Shown: positions 1 through 6,961, numbered from the stretch's first letter. The stretch: 15,829 bases of DNA from Pseudomonadota bacterium (GCA_023433445.1 JAEZCS010000021.1:1-15829), one strand, 5' to 3'. Notes: generated by a model from the sequence alone, not told the origin. Made by a program: numbers and translations.

Positions 1-1005
1 GTCTGGCGCAACCCCTATGTCGATCCCGACGAAGCTCCGGAAATGCGGGTGCCGCGCGGGGTCGAAAGCGTCCGCCTCGCCACCTGTCAGCTTCAGGCGC
101 GCGCCGTCGCCGACTTCGACGAATTTATCCGCAACATCGAATATTTCGTTGATGTTGCAGCAGATTATCGGTCGGACTTCATCATTTTCCCCGAACTGTT
201 CACGCTGCCGCTGCTATCGTTCGAAACCAAGAAGCTCCAGCCGCTCGAAGCGATAGACAAGCTCACCGCCTATACGCCGCGCCTCACCAAGGAGCTGACG
301 CGCATGGCGCTGGAATATAATATCAACATCATCGGCGGGTCCCATCCGACGCGCGCAGATGATGGCGATATCCAGAACATCGCCTATGTCGCCCTGCGCG
401 ATGGATCGGTGCATACCCAGGAAAAAATTCACCCGACGCCCAACGAAGCCTTCTGGTGGAACATCAAGGGCGGCGATTCACTCGACGTGATCCAGACAGA
501 CTGCGGCCCGATCGGCGTGCTGATCTGCTACGATAGCGAATTTCCCGAACTCGCCCGCCGGCTGGTGGATCAGGGCGCGCGCATCATCTTCGTGCCCTTC
601 TGCACCGACTCTCGCCTCGGCTACATGCGCGTGCGTTATTGCGCGCAGGCACGGGCCATCGAAAACCAGTGCTATGTCGTCATGTCCGGCAATGTCGGCA
701 ATCTGCCCAATGTCGACAATATGGACATTCAATATGCGCAAAGCGCGATCCTGACGCCCTGCGACCTGCCCTTCGCTCGCGACGGCATAGCGGCGGAGTC
801 GACGGAAAATGTCGAAACGCTGACCATGGCCGACGTCAACCTCGCCGATCTTAGCTGGGCCCGTGCGGAGGGCACTGTACGCATCCTGCGCGATCGCCGG
901 TTCGACCTCTATCATATCGATTGGGACAACAGCCCCGATCACGCCCATGCGCCCAGCGGCGGCCCGGTGCCTGCGGGCGGCCACAATGCGCCTGGTGGTG
1001 GTTGA
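1..1005 (+). CDS. Carbon-nitrogen hydrolase, C-terminal part of a GNAT–nitrilase fusion (YhcX-like); 5' end outside the window
   Basis: The frame is open from base 1, so the gene starts upstream; the first in-window ATG (43) lies inside a conserved segment and is not the true start. Residue numbers here count from that ATG. The nitrilase-superfamily triad is complete: Glu51 in IIFPELF, Lys128 in TQEKIHPTPNE and Cys162 in LICYDSEFPE. Conserved blocks IIGGSH, FCTDSRLGYMRVRYC, GNVGNLPNV and NMDIQYAQS follow. These match from memory the C-terminal domain of Bacillus YhcX-type proteins, in which an N-terminal GNAT acetyltransferase precedes an amidase domain, so the missing part is probably an acetyltransferase. 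Such enzymes cleave amide C–N bonds with a Cys nucleophile; the substrate is unknown and the enzyme is presumably cytosolic. The last 24 or so residues are a Gly/Pro/His-rich tail that I do not recall in YhcX. The domain call is firm; the fusion is inferred. Confidence 0.88.
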   Translation, partial: VWRNPYVDPDEAPEMRVPRGVESVRLATCQLQARAVADFDEFIRNIEYFVDVAADYRSDFIIFPELFTLPLLSFETKKLQPLEAIDKLTAYTPRLTKELTRMALEYNINIIGGSHPTRADDGDIQNIAYVALRDGSVHTQEKIHPTPNEAFWWNIKGGDSLDVIQTDCGPIGVLICYDSEFPELARRLVDQGARIIFVPFCTDSRLGYMRVRYCAQARAIENQCYVVMSGNVGNLPNVDNMDIQYAQSAILTPCDLPFARDGIAAESTENVETLTMADVNLADLSWARAEGTVRILRDRRFDLYHIDWDNSPDHAHAPSGGPVPAGGHNAPGGG

Positions 1006-1107
1006 GAAAAGCCAATCTTGGATAGCTACCTTTAGTCCCCTACCTCATGCACAGGAATGTCTTGGATGGTGGGAAAGCGGACTGTCGGCTTTCGGCGACT
1101 CCAGACA

Positions 1108-1488
1108 CTAAAGCGGATGATCGGTGTAGTCGTATTTCAAGCCGCTCAGCTTCGGAAAGAGGTAAGCCAACAGCAGATAATCGAGGATGAAAAATGGGGT
1201 GAGGGCCACCGCTGGCTTAGGTATCCAATCACCTCCTATGAGACGAAGTGCCAGCACATGGACAAGGCAATACCCCGCTAACGTGATCCAGTAGCGTCGT
1301 TCGTTGCCACCATCGCGATACGAGTAGGCCGTGACACCGATCGGGACGGCCGACATGGCTGCCAAGAACGCGACATCCACGTCAGTTCCCGCAAAGGCCA
1401 GAACAGCCCAGATGCCGAGCATCAGCGGAATAAGCCACACAAGATTGCGCCTTCCGAAAACGTGAAACCGGCGTGATTGCGTATCCAT
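1108..1488 (-). CDS. Small hypothetical integral membrane protein (126 aa, about 4 TM helices)
   Basis: I do not recognise a family. The predicted 126-residue protein has a short basic N-terminus (RRFHVFGRR), then four hydrophobic stretches at about residues 16–34, 37–57, 66–84 and 90–112, and a polar C-terminus ending in YDYTDHPL. Four evenly spaced helices with a positively charged lead-in are what a real inner-membrane protein looks like, and the opposite strand offers nothing comparable. The start is ATG at 1488; upstream only a weak purine stretch (TTAGG) is visible as a possible ribosome site. The gene stands alone between two + strand genes, and its GC content looks lower than its neighbours in the C-terminal half, which may hint at later acquisition. 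It could also be a decayed or fast-evolving lineage-specific gene. Function is not assignable. Confidence 0.6.
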   Translation of the reverse strand: MDTQSRRFHVFGRRNLVWLIPLMLGIWAVLAFAGTDVDVAFLAAMSAVPIGVTAYSYRDGGNERRYWITLAGYCLVHVLALRLIGGDWIPKPAVALTPFFILDYLLLAYLFPKLSGLKYDYTDHPL

Positions 1489-1585
1489 GACGCCTAACTA
1501 CTGTCTAAATCGAATGTCCGCTATCGGTTGACACAAACAGATGCTGCTACGTCCACGATTGGTCGTCAGCCGACCCTCCTCATTT

Positions 1586-1667
1586 CGTCATGCCAGCGCA
1601 CGCTGGCATCTCGGTCGATGGCGCTCGACCTAGCCTCGCAAGATTCCAGCTTGCCGCTGGGATGACG
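1586..1667. repeat. Composite palindromic intergenic repeat (REP/MITE-like)
   Basis: This is the core of the 259-base gap between the orphan membrane gene and the KTSC gene. The outer arms CGTCATGCCAGC (1586–1597) and GCTGGGATGACG (1656–1667) are inverted with one mismatch. Nested inside are TGCCAGCG-CA-CGCTGGCA (1591–1608), GGTCGA-TGGCGC-TCGACC (1613–1630) and CCAGC-TTGCC-GCTGG (1646–1660), each a perfect short hairpin. The CGTCAT...ATGACG ends resemble intergenic palindromes I recall as frequent in sphingomonads. No open frame of note crosses it. The rest of the gap (1489–1585, 1668–1747) shows nothing I can support. Confidence 0.7.
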
Positions 1668-1747
1668 GAGAAAGGACAGCTGCACGGGATCGAAACCACG
1701 CCCGCTCAAGCCTGAAACGACTTCAGCCGTCGATCATTACATAAGCC

Positions 1748-1942
1748 ATGCCGTCTACAGCCATTCGCGATTTCCATTACGACCCGGCCGAGCATCGCTT
1801 GGACGTCCAGTTCGTCAGCGGGAAGCGCTATAGCTATTTCGATGTGCCGGAAACGCTGGTCGCGGACATGCGCAAGGCATCGTCAAAGGGCAGCTTCTTC
1901 AACCACCACATCCGCGACCGCTATCGTTTCACTCGACAGTGA
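1748..1942 (+). CDS. KTSC-domain protein (64 aa)
   Basis: This single-domain protein matches the KTSC family, named after a domain at the C-terminus of some lysyl-tRNA synthetases. Visible hallmarks are the opening STAI.D..Y segment (residues 3–11), FVSGKRYSYFDVP with the central YxY (Tyr28, Tyr30), the SSKGSFFN block and the closing IRDRYRF. Its 64 residues match the usual length of free-standing members. Molecular function is unknown; RNA binding has been suggested for the family but not shown here. The ATG at 1748 places the first family motif at residue 3, so the start is reasonable, although no clear Shine-Dalgarno sequence precedes it. The last 14 bases overlap the 3' end of glmS on the opposite strand, so neither gene has room for a private terminator before the other begins. 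Confidence 0.85.
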   Translation: MPSTAIRDFHYDPAEHRLDVQFVSGKRYSYFDVPETLVADMRKASSKGSFFNHHIRDRYRFTRQ

Positions 1943-3752
1943 CGGACTTGGCCAGGTTCCTCGGCTGATCGACATCGGTCCCCTTCGCCACCGCCACATG
2001 ATAGGCGAGCAGTTGCACGGGCACCGCATAGATCATGGGCGCGATCAGCGGGTGGACCTTGGGCATGGTGATCGTCGCGATGCAACCCTCACCCGCAGCC
2101 TGAACACCGTCATAGTCGGAGATCAGCACCACCTTGCCGCCGCGCGCCTGCACTTCCTGCATGTTGCTCACGGTCTTTTCGAACAACGGCCCGCTCGGCG
2201 CCAGCACGATCACCGGCACCTTGTCGTCGATCAGTGCGATCGGGCCATGCTTCATTTCGCCGGCTGCGTAGCCCTCGGCATGGATATAGCTGATTTCCTT
2301 GAGCTTCAGCGCTCCTTCCAGCGCCAGCGGATAATCCGGCCCCCGGCCAAGATAGAGCACGTCCCGCGCGCCCGCGATCAGGTGCGCCATGCCTTCGATC
2401 GACTCGTCATAGGCAAGTGCGCCGTTGAGCGCGGCAGGCGCTTCGGAAAGGTGACGGACCAGTTCCTTTTCCGCCTTTGCATCAAGCCGCCCCTTGGCCC
2501 GCGCCAGATTTGCCGCGAACGCCGCCAGAACAGCCAGCTGGCAGGTGAAGGCCTTGGTCGATGCAACCCCGATTTCCGGGCCCGCATGCGTTGGCAACAA
2601 CAGGTCAGCCTCGCGCGCCATGGTGCTGGTGGGCACGTTGACGACCGCCGCGATCTTCTGCCCCTCGCCACGAGCATGGCGCAACGCCGCGAGCGTATCG
2701 GCCGTCTCGCCCGACTGGCTGATGACGATCATCAACCCGCCATCTTCCATCACCGGAGCGCGGTAGCGGAACTCGCTCGCCACATCGATGTCGACGGGCA
2801 CGCGGGCGAATTGCTCCACCCAGTATTTGGCAACCATCCCGGCATAATAGCTTGTGCCGCACGCAACGATGGTCACGCGGCGGATCGCGCCCAGGTCAAA
2901 GTCTGGGATCGGCAGCGACACCCGGTCCTCCATCCGCTGAAGGTAGGACTTCAGCGTCTGCGCGACAACGACCGGCTGCTCATAGATTTCCTTGAGCATA
3001 TAGTGGCGGTGATTACCCTTGGAGATCAGCTCTCCGGTGACGCCCGAGATGGTGATCGGCCGCTCGACGGGATTGTTATCGTTGTCGAAAATCTCCGCAC
3101 CCTCTGCGGTGATGACGACCCAGTCGCCCTCCTCCAGATAGGCGATGCGCTGGGTCAGCGGCGCCAGCGCCAGCGCGTCGGACCCCAGATAAGTCTCACC
3201 TTCGCCATAGCCGACGACCAGCGGGGACCCAAGCCGCGCGCCGATCAGCATACCGGGATGGCTGCGGAACAGGATGGCGAGCGCAAAAGCGCCATGCAGG
3301 CGCGGCAGCACTTGGGCCACGGCGTCCTTCGGCGAAGCGCCCTGCTCCACAAGTTCGCTCACCAGATGCGCGACAACCTCGGTATCCGTTTCGCTATCGA
3401 AACGACGTCCCCGGCTGGTCAGCTCTTCGCGTAACGGCTTGAAATTCTCGATGATCCCATTGTGCACCAGCGCCACTTCCTTGGTGGCATGCGGATGCGC
3501 ATTGCTGGTGGTCGGCGCGCCATGGGTAGCCCAGCGAGTGTGCGCGATCCCGGTTGTCCCCGGCAGCGGATTACTCGCCAATTCCTTCACCAGATTGGCA
3601 AGCTTCCCCTCCGCCCGCCGCCGCTCGATCTCGCCGCCGTGAACAGTCGCCACACCCGCGCTGTCATAGCCGCGATATTCCAGGCGCTTCAGCCCTTCGA
3701 CCAGCCGCTCCGCCACATCGTCCTTACCGATGATACCAATGATACCGCACAT
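1929..3752 (-). CDS. glmS: Glutamine–fructose-6-phosphate aminotransferase (isomerizing)
   Basis: GlmS converts fructose-6-phosphate and glutamine to glucosamine-6-phosphate and glutamate, the first committed step to UDP-GlcNAc, in the cytosol. The protein has 607 residues, the normal length. It begins MCGIIGIIG, so after Met removal Cys2 becomes the N-terminal nucleophile of the glutaminase domain; HTRWATHG (71–78) and NGIIEN (98–103) belong to the same domain. Two SIS sugar-isomerase domains follow, with ACGTSYYAG (297–305), SQSGETADT (345–353) and KEISYIHAEGYAAGEMKHG (485–503, Glu486 in the isomerase site). The conserved C-terminal PRNLAKSVTVE (597–607) carries Lys602. The ATG start is fixed by the need for Cys2; AGGA lies just upstream with short spacing. 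It is the last gene of a – strand run glmU–phosphoesterase–glmS, with a 93-base gap before it in which I see no clear promoter or terminator. No ribozyme-like leader was recognised. Confidence 0.98.
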   Translation of the reverse strand: MCGIIGIIGKDDVAERLVEGLKRLEYRGYDSAGVATVHGGEIERRRAEGKLANLVKELASNPLPGTTGIAHTRWATHGAPTTSNAHPHATKEVALVHNGIIENFKPLREELTSRGRRFDSETDTEVVAHLVSELVEQGASPKDAVAQVLPRLHGAFALAILFRSHPGMLIGARLGSPLVVGYGEGETYLGSDALALAPLTQRIAYLEEGDWVVITAEGAEIFDNDNNPVERPITISGVTGELISKGNHRHYMLKEIYEQPVVVAQTLKSYLQRMEDRVSLPIPDFDLGAIRRVTIVACGTSYYAGMVAKYWVEQFARVPVDIDVASEFRYRAPVMEDGGLMIVISQSGETADTLAALRHARGEGQKIAAVVNVPTSTMAREADLLLPTHAGPEIGVASTKAFTCQLAVLAAFAANLARAKGRLDAKAEKELVRHLSEAPAALNGALAYDESIEGMAHLIAGARDVLYLGRGPDYPLALEGALKLKEISYIHAEGYAAGEMKHGPIALIDDKVPVIVLAPSGPLFEKTVSNMQEVQARGGKVVLISDYDGVQAAGEGCIATITMPKVHPLIAPMIYAVPVQLLAYHVAVAKGTDVDQPRNLAKSVTVE

Positions 3753-3845
3753 GAATCCTGAGCCCCAAAGCTATGCGAAAAAACGGCTAGTCCTGCCTTC
3801 ACGCCACCTATGCCACGATCGGCAAGATCGCGACAGGGTAGAGAG

Positions 3846-4712
3846 TTATTCTGGACGAATGGTAACCAGCCAGACATCCGGCGGGGCAAGCAGCCTGATC
3901 GGCAGGCCACTTGTCCCGACCCCTGCCGACACGACCATGGACTTCTCGCCCTCTCGAAAAGCCCCGCAAGCATAGCGGGTGCCGAAACGGGACGGCACAT
4001 AGACTATCCCGACAAAGGGAAAAGCCACCTGCCCGCAATGCGTGTGCCCCACCAGCGCCAGCAGCGACCGGTCCGGCAAGGCAGGAAAGACATCCGGCCC
4101 GTGCGAAAGGACGATCTGCGCTCCGCCCATATCGCCCATGTCCCGCACGACACGGCCAATATCCGGATGGTCGGTATAAATATCGCGCAGCCCTCCGACC
4201 ACCAGCGGACCTCGCCGCACAGCCTGATCGGTCAGGAGCGTGATCCCTATGCGTTGGAAGAGCGTGCGCCATTCGCTGTGGTCGATCCCGGCAGGCCGAC
4301 GCGCGTCATGATTACCCAGAACCGCAAGCACCCCCATCGGCGCGCGGAAGCCCGCAAAAGCTGCTATGCTTGCCTGCGGCCCATAGACGGCTCCTTCCTT
4401 GTCGTCCCCGATATAATCCCCGCCCAGAAGGATCAGGTCGGGTTTCAGGCCATTCACCTGCTGGACGATCCGAGCCATTCTTGCCGGACTGTTATCCGGC
4501 CCGGAAAGATGTGTGTCGGTCATCAGTGCGATGGTTACAGGCTTTGGGGGCGCGTCCTTGGGAAAAGGAAGCGTGATTTCCATGCGGCGCACGACCGGCA
4601 TGGCACGGGCATTGCTGAACAACCATAGGCAAGCACCCATGACCATCAGCAAAAGCAGCAAAAGCAGCAAAAGCGCCCTCAGGCACCCTCGACGGCGGAG
4701 CAGAGACTTCAC
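3846..4712 (-). CDS. Membrane-anchored or exported calcineurin-like metallophosphoesterase (YkuE/YaeI-like)
   Basis: This 288-residue protein carries the full metallophosphoesterase signature: TDTH (65–68), GGDY (97–100), GNHD (133–136), LSHGPD (202–207) and GHTHCG (222–227), which together supply the Asp, His and Asn ligands of a two-metal centre. The N-terminus (residues 1–34) is Arg-rich and then nearly all Leu from 11 to 22, an uncleaved anchor or signal peptide, so the catalytic domain should face the periplasm. The layout resembles YkuE and YaeI phosphodiesterases; GNHD rather than GNRD argues against LpxH. The substrate is unknown. The start is GTG at 4712, in a four-base GTGA overlap with the glmU stop, so translation is probably coupled. 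The ATG codons at residues 23 and 25 would delete the hydrophobic core and are less likely. The position between glmU and glmS suggests, without proof, an envelope-related phosphoester substrate. Confidence 0.9.
   Translation of the reverse strand: MKSLLRRRGCLRALLLLLLLLLMVMGACLWLFSNARAMPVVRRMEITLPFPKDAPPKPVTIALMTDTHLSGPDNSPARMARIVQQVNGLKPDLILLGGDYIGDDKEGAVYGPQASIAAFAGFRAPMGVLAVLGNHDARRPAGIDHSEWRTLFQRIGITLLTDQAVRRGPLVVGGLRDIYTDHPDIGRVVRDMGDMGGAQIVLSHGPDVFPALPDRSLLALVGHTHCGQVAFPFVGIVYVPSRFGTRYACGAFREGEKSMVVSAGVGTSGLPIRLLAPPDVWLVTIRPE
4648..4674. repeat. Three perfect 9-base tandem repeats inside the signal-anchor codons
   Basis: The unit AGCAAAAGC is repeated three times without error. On the coding (–) strand it encodes three Leu per unit, forming most of the hydrophobic core of the phosphoesterase anchor. 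Because the unit is nine bases, gain or loss of a copy stays in frame and changes only the anchor length by three residues. Confidence 0.9.
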
Positions 4713-6058
4713 TTCGCCGCTTTACGCGCCTGCATTCGCGCGCGGAAACGCGCTGCCCAGCCCGGCTTGCCATCCTGCGCCGGACGGACAAGGCAGAGCG
4801 CATCCGCCTCGACATCTTTAGTGACCACACTTCCCGCGCCAACGATCGCGCCTGCGCCGATCTTCACCGGGGCAACCAGCGCGCTGTTCGATCCTATGAA
4901 GGCTCCCGCACCGATCTCCGTCCTGTATTTGAAGAAGCCGTCATAATTGCAGGTGATCGTGCCTGCCCCGATATTCGCGCCAGCCCCGATAGTGGCATCA
5001 CCGATATAGGAAAGGTGATTGACCTTTGCGCCCTCGCTCAGCTCGGCCTTCTTGATCTCGACAAAATTGCCAATCTTCGCCTTGGCGCCGATGACCGCGC
5101 CGGGACGCAAACGCGCATAGGGTCCAATTTCGGCACCTTGCCCGATGTTCGCTCCTTCAAGATGGGAGAAGGCGCGGATGGTGACATTATCAGCCACCTT
5201 CACGCCGGGGCCGAAGACGACATTGGGCTCAACCACGACGTCGCGCCCGAGCTGCGTGTCATAGGAGAAAAAGACGGTTTCCGGAGCGATCAGCGTCACG
5301 CCGTCCCGCATCGCCTCGCTGCGGCGCCGGTCCTGCCAGGCGCCCTCAATCACCGCCTGTTCCTGACGGCTGTTTACCCCGGCGACCTCCCAGGCCTCCG
5401 TTTCGATAACAGCACTTTGCGCGCCGGGGAGCATGACAATATCGGGCAGATAATATTCGCCAGCGGCATTGTGGTTGCCGATCTGGTCCAGCAGGACGAA
5501 GAGATCGGTCGACCGCACCGCCATGAGGCCGGAATTGCACAGCGTCACCGCTCGTTCCGCGGCGTCGGCATCCTTATATTCGACCATCTTGCCGATAATG
5601 CCATGCCCGTCGGTAATGATCCGCCCATAGGCCCCAGCGTCCTCAGGCCTGAAGCCGAGCACCACCGCGCGCAGTTCATCACCCATGTTCAACCGATCGA
5701 GCATGGCCCGCATCGTTTCCGCACGGACTAGCGGCACGTCTCCATAGAGGATCAATATGTCACCCGCGAAACCGGCAAGAGAATCATGCGCCTGGGCAAC
5801 GGCGTGGCCCGTCCCCAACTGCTGCTCCTGCACCGCGATCACGGCGCCAGTTCCGGCAACGGCCGCCTCGACCTGTTCGCGCCCAGCACCGACAACCACG
5901 ACTTGCCGCTCCGGCTGGAGTTCAGCGACACTCGCCAACAAATGCAGCAACATGGGCCTGCCCGCGACAGGATGCAGCACCTTGTGCTTTGCTGACTTCA
6001 TGCGCGTGCCCTGCCCCGCGGCAAGGATGATGACGGCGAGTGGGCGGGTGGCGGTCAC
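4709..6058 (-). CDS. glmU: Bifunctional GlmU: GlcN-1-P acetyltransferase / GlcNAc-1-P uridyltransferase
   Basis: GlmU acetylates glucosamine-1-phosphate and then couples GlcNAc-1-phosphate to UTP, giving UDP-GlcNAc for peptidoglycan and lipopolysaccharide. The 449-residue protein has the usual two parts. The N-terminal pyrophosphorylase shows LAAGQGTRMKS (12–22), QLGTGHA (80–86) and YGDVP (105–109, Asp107 as metal ligand). The C-terminal left-handed beta-helix, with many hexapeptide turns such as IGAGAN and IGAGAI, runs from about 255 to 416. It carries the catalytic His348 in VNHLSYIGD and the conserved NIGAGTITCNYDG (362–374). The start is GTG at 6058: an in-frame stop lies seven codons upstream with no ATG between, and AGAGGA sits 11 bases before the GTG. 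The stop overlaps the next gene by four bases. It is divergent from gph and heads the glmU–phosphoesterase–glmS run. Confidence 0.97.
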   Translation of the reverse strand: MTATRPLAVIILAAGQGTRMKSAKHKVLHPVAGRPMLLHLLASVAELQPERQVVVVGAGREQVEAAVAGTGAVIAVQEQQLGTGHAVAQAHDSLAGFAGDILILYGDVPLVRAETMRAMLDRLNMGDELRAVVLGFRPEDAGAYGRIITDGHGIIGKMVEYKDADAAERAVTLCNSGLMAVRSTDLFVLLDQIGNHNAAGEYYLPDIVMLPGAQSAVIETEAWEVAGVNSRQEQAVIEGAWQDRRRSEAMRDGVTLIAPETVFFSYDTQLGRDVVVEPNVVFGPGVKVADNVTIRAFSHLEGANIGQGAEIGPYARLRPGAVIGAKAKIGNFVEIKKAELSEGAKVNHLSYIGDATIGAGANIGAGTITCNYDGFFKYRTEIGAGAFIGSNSALVAPVKIGAGAIVGAGSVVTKDVEADALCLVRPAQDGKPGWAARFRARMQARKAAK

Positions 6059-6155
6059 TGCGGAGCGCGTCCTCTTTTACAGGAAGGTATGAATCTCACA
6101 ACTCTCTGCCACGTTTGCCTTGCCTTTGCCACCGCAGAGGCTCCATGAGCCGCCG
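6059..6155. promoter_or_regulatory. Divergent glmU/gph intergenic region
   Basis: These 97 bases separate the starts of glmU (–) and gph (+), so they must hold or adjoin promoters for both unless transcription enters from further away. No convincing –35/–10 pair could be picked on either strand. The best purine stretches are AGAGGA for glmU (read on the – strand) and AGAGG at 6136–6140 on the + strand. The call rests on position only. Confidence 0.4.
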
Positions 6156-6159
6156 ATGA
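6145..6159 (+). promoter_or_regulatory. Four-codon leader ORF overlapping the gph start
   Basis: ATG AGC CGC CGA TGA sits four bases after an AGAGG ribosome-binding stretch (6136–6140). Its TGA overlaps the ATG of gph as ATGA (6156–6159). The same AGAGG lies 15 bases from the gph ATG, too far for ordinary initiation. The arrangement would fit translational coupling from a mini-ORF, but it is short enough to be chance. Confidence 0.35.
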
Positions 6160-6824
6160 CCAGCATTCCTTTCGATATTGTGGGCTTTGACCTCGACGGC
6201 ACCTTGCTCGACACGAGCGGCGATTTGGCTGCGGCGGTCAATTACGCGATCGCAACCGACGGACGTCCGCCTTTTGCAGTCGACGCGATCCGGCCTTTCG
6301 TTGGGAAGGGCGCGAAAGTGATGCTTGAACGGGCTTTGTCTGCTTCAGGTGGTTATGATGAAGCGCTGCTGCAGCGCATGTTGCCGATCTTGCTCGATTA
6401 TTATGAGCAGAACCTGGCCATCCACTCGGTGCCCTATCCAGGACTCATGCCCGCGATCGAGGCACTGGAAACATTGGGCATAAAATTGGCGATCTGCACC
6501 AACAAAGCCGAGCGCTTCACCATCCCGCTGCTCCATCAGCTCGGCCTCTTCGAAAGATTTGCCAGCGTCGTCGGAGGCGACACAGTGGGGGTTGCAAAGC
6601 CAGATCCCGCGCCCATTCACGAGATGATCAACCGCGCTGGGGGAGGCCGGGCCATATTCCTGGGCGACACGATCAACGATATTGCAGGCGCCAGCAATGC
6701 CGGCATCCCGAGCGTGGCAGTCAGCTTTGGGTTCTTGGACGGGCCTGTCGAAGCACTTGGTGCAGACGCGGCCATCGACCATTTCGACGAGCTCCTGCCG
6801 CTGCTTCGAAATTGGCCGGCCTGA
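6156..6824 (+). CDS. gph: Phosphoglycolate phosphatase (HAD family)
   Basis: Gph removes phosphate from 2-phosphoglycolate, a by-product of DNA-end repair and of oxygenase reactions, in the cytosol. The 222-residue protein shows the HAD motifs in order: FDLDGTLLDTSGD with nucleophile Asp12 and acid Asp14, ICTNKAERF (motif II Thr), VAKPDP (motif III Lys) and GDTINDIAGASNAG (motif IV Asp pair), followed by IPSVAVSFGF. An alpha-helical cap lies between motifs I and II. These blocks follow the Gph subgroup closely; another sugar-phosphate HAD phosphatase is possible but less likely. I chose ATG 6156. A TTG at 6120 would add 12 residues with no homology signal, though the only ribosome site is oddly placed (see the leader ORF). 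Divergent from glmU and 137 bases ahead of the diguanylate cyclase gene. Confidence 0.9.
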   Translation: MTSIPFDIVGFDLDGTLLDTSGDLAAAVNYAIATDGRPPFAVDAIRPFVGKGAKVMLERALSASGGYDEALLQRMLPILLDYYEQNLAIHSVPYPGLMPAIEALETLGIKLAICTNKAERFTIPLLHQLGLFERFASVVGGDTVGVAKPDPAPIHEMINRAGGGRAIFLGDTINDIAGASNAGIPSVAVSFGFLDGPVEALGADAAIDHFDELLPLLRNWPA

Positions 6825-6910
6825 TCATCCAAAGTTCAATCCATATCGGATGAACATCTCATCGAATTTGGAAGTATTTGTTAAACAAAGGCTTATACCG
6901 CCCTGCCGGC

Positions 6911-6927
6911 GGCAGCCTTGTGCTGCC
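6911..6927 (+). other. Stem-loop in the leader of the diguanylate cyclase gene
   Basis: GGCAGC (6911–6916) and GCTGCC (6922–6927) form a perfect six-pair stem with a CTTGT loop, 34 bases before the cyclase ATG. No T-tract follows, so it is not an intrinsic terminator for gph. The preceding AT-rich stretch (about 6860–6898) contains TTGGAA and TTATAC, but 19 bases apart, so no promoter is claimed. Confidence 0.4.
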
Positions 6928-6949
6928 CGAGTTCTGATAGCAGCAGGTA

Positions 6950-6956
6950 AAGGAAG
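6950..6956 (+). promoter_or_regulatory. Ribosome binding site of the diguanylate cyclase
   Basis: AAGGAAG lies five bases before the ATG at 6962. It is a good match to the anti-Shine-Dalgarno sequence and fixes this start over alternatives within the first membrane segment. Confidence 0.8.
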
Positions 6957-6961
6957 TCAGC

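Noticed and set aside
1528..1533. Perfect TTGACA, a possible –35 box for the KTSC gene
   Set aside because: No TATAAT-like hexamer lies 16–18 bases downstream, and the gene start is more than 200 bases away.
1842..3434. + strand open frame (530 codons) opposite glmS, overlapping the KTSC gene
   Set aside because: Shadow of glmS codon bias. It has no recognisable domain, and its start lies inside the KTSC gene.
3753..3845. Gap before glmS examined for a glmS ribozyme, terminator or promoter
   Set aside because: Only 93 bases, with a five-pair CGATC/GATCG hairpin and a six-T run not adjoining a stable stem. A glmS ribozyme needs a longer conserved core and is typical of Firmicutes.
5015..5731. 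+ strand open frame opposite glmU
   Set aside because: Antisense shadow; the composition reflects the complement of hexapeptide-repeat codons.
6814..6821. Eight-base palindrome GGCCGGCC at the end of gph
   Set aside because: Falls inside coding sequence of a GC-rich genome and is expected by chance; no flanking repeat.
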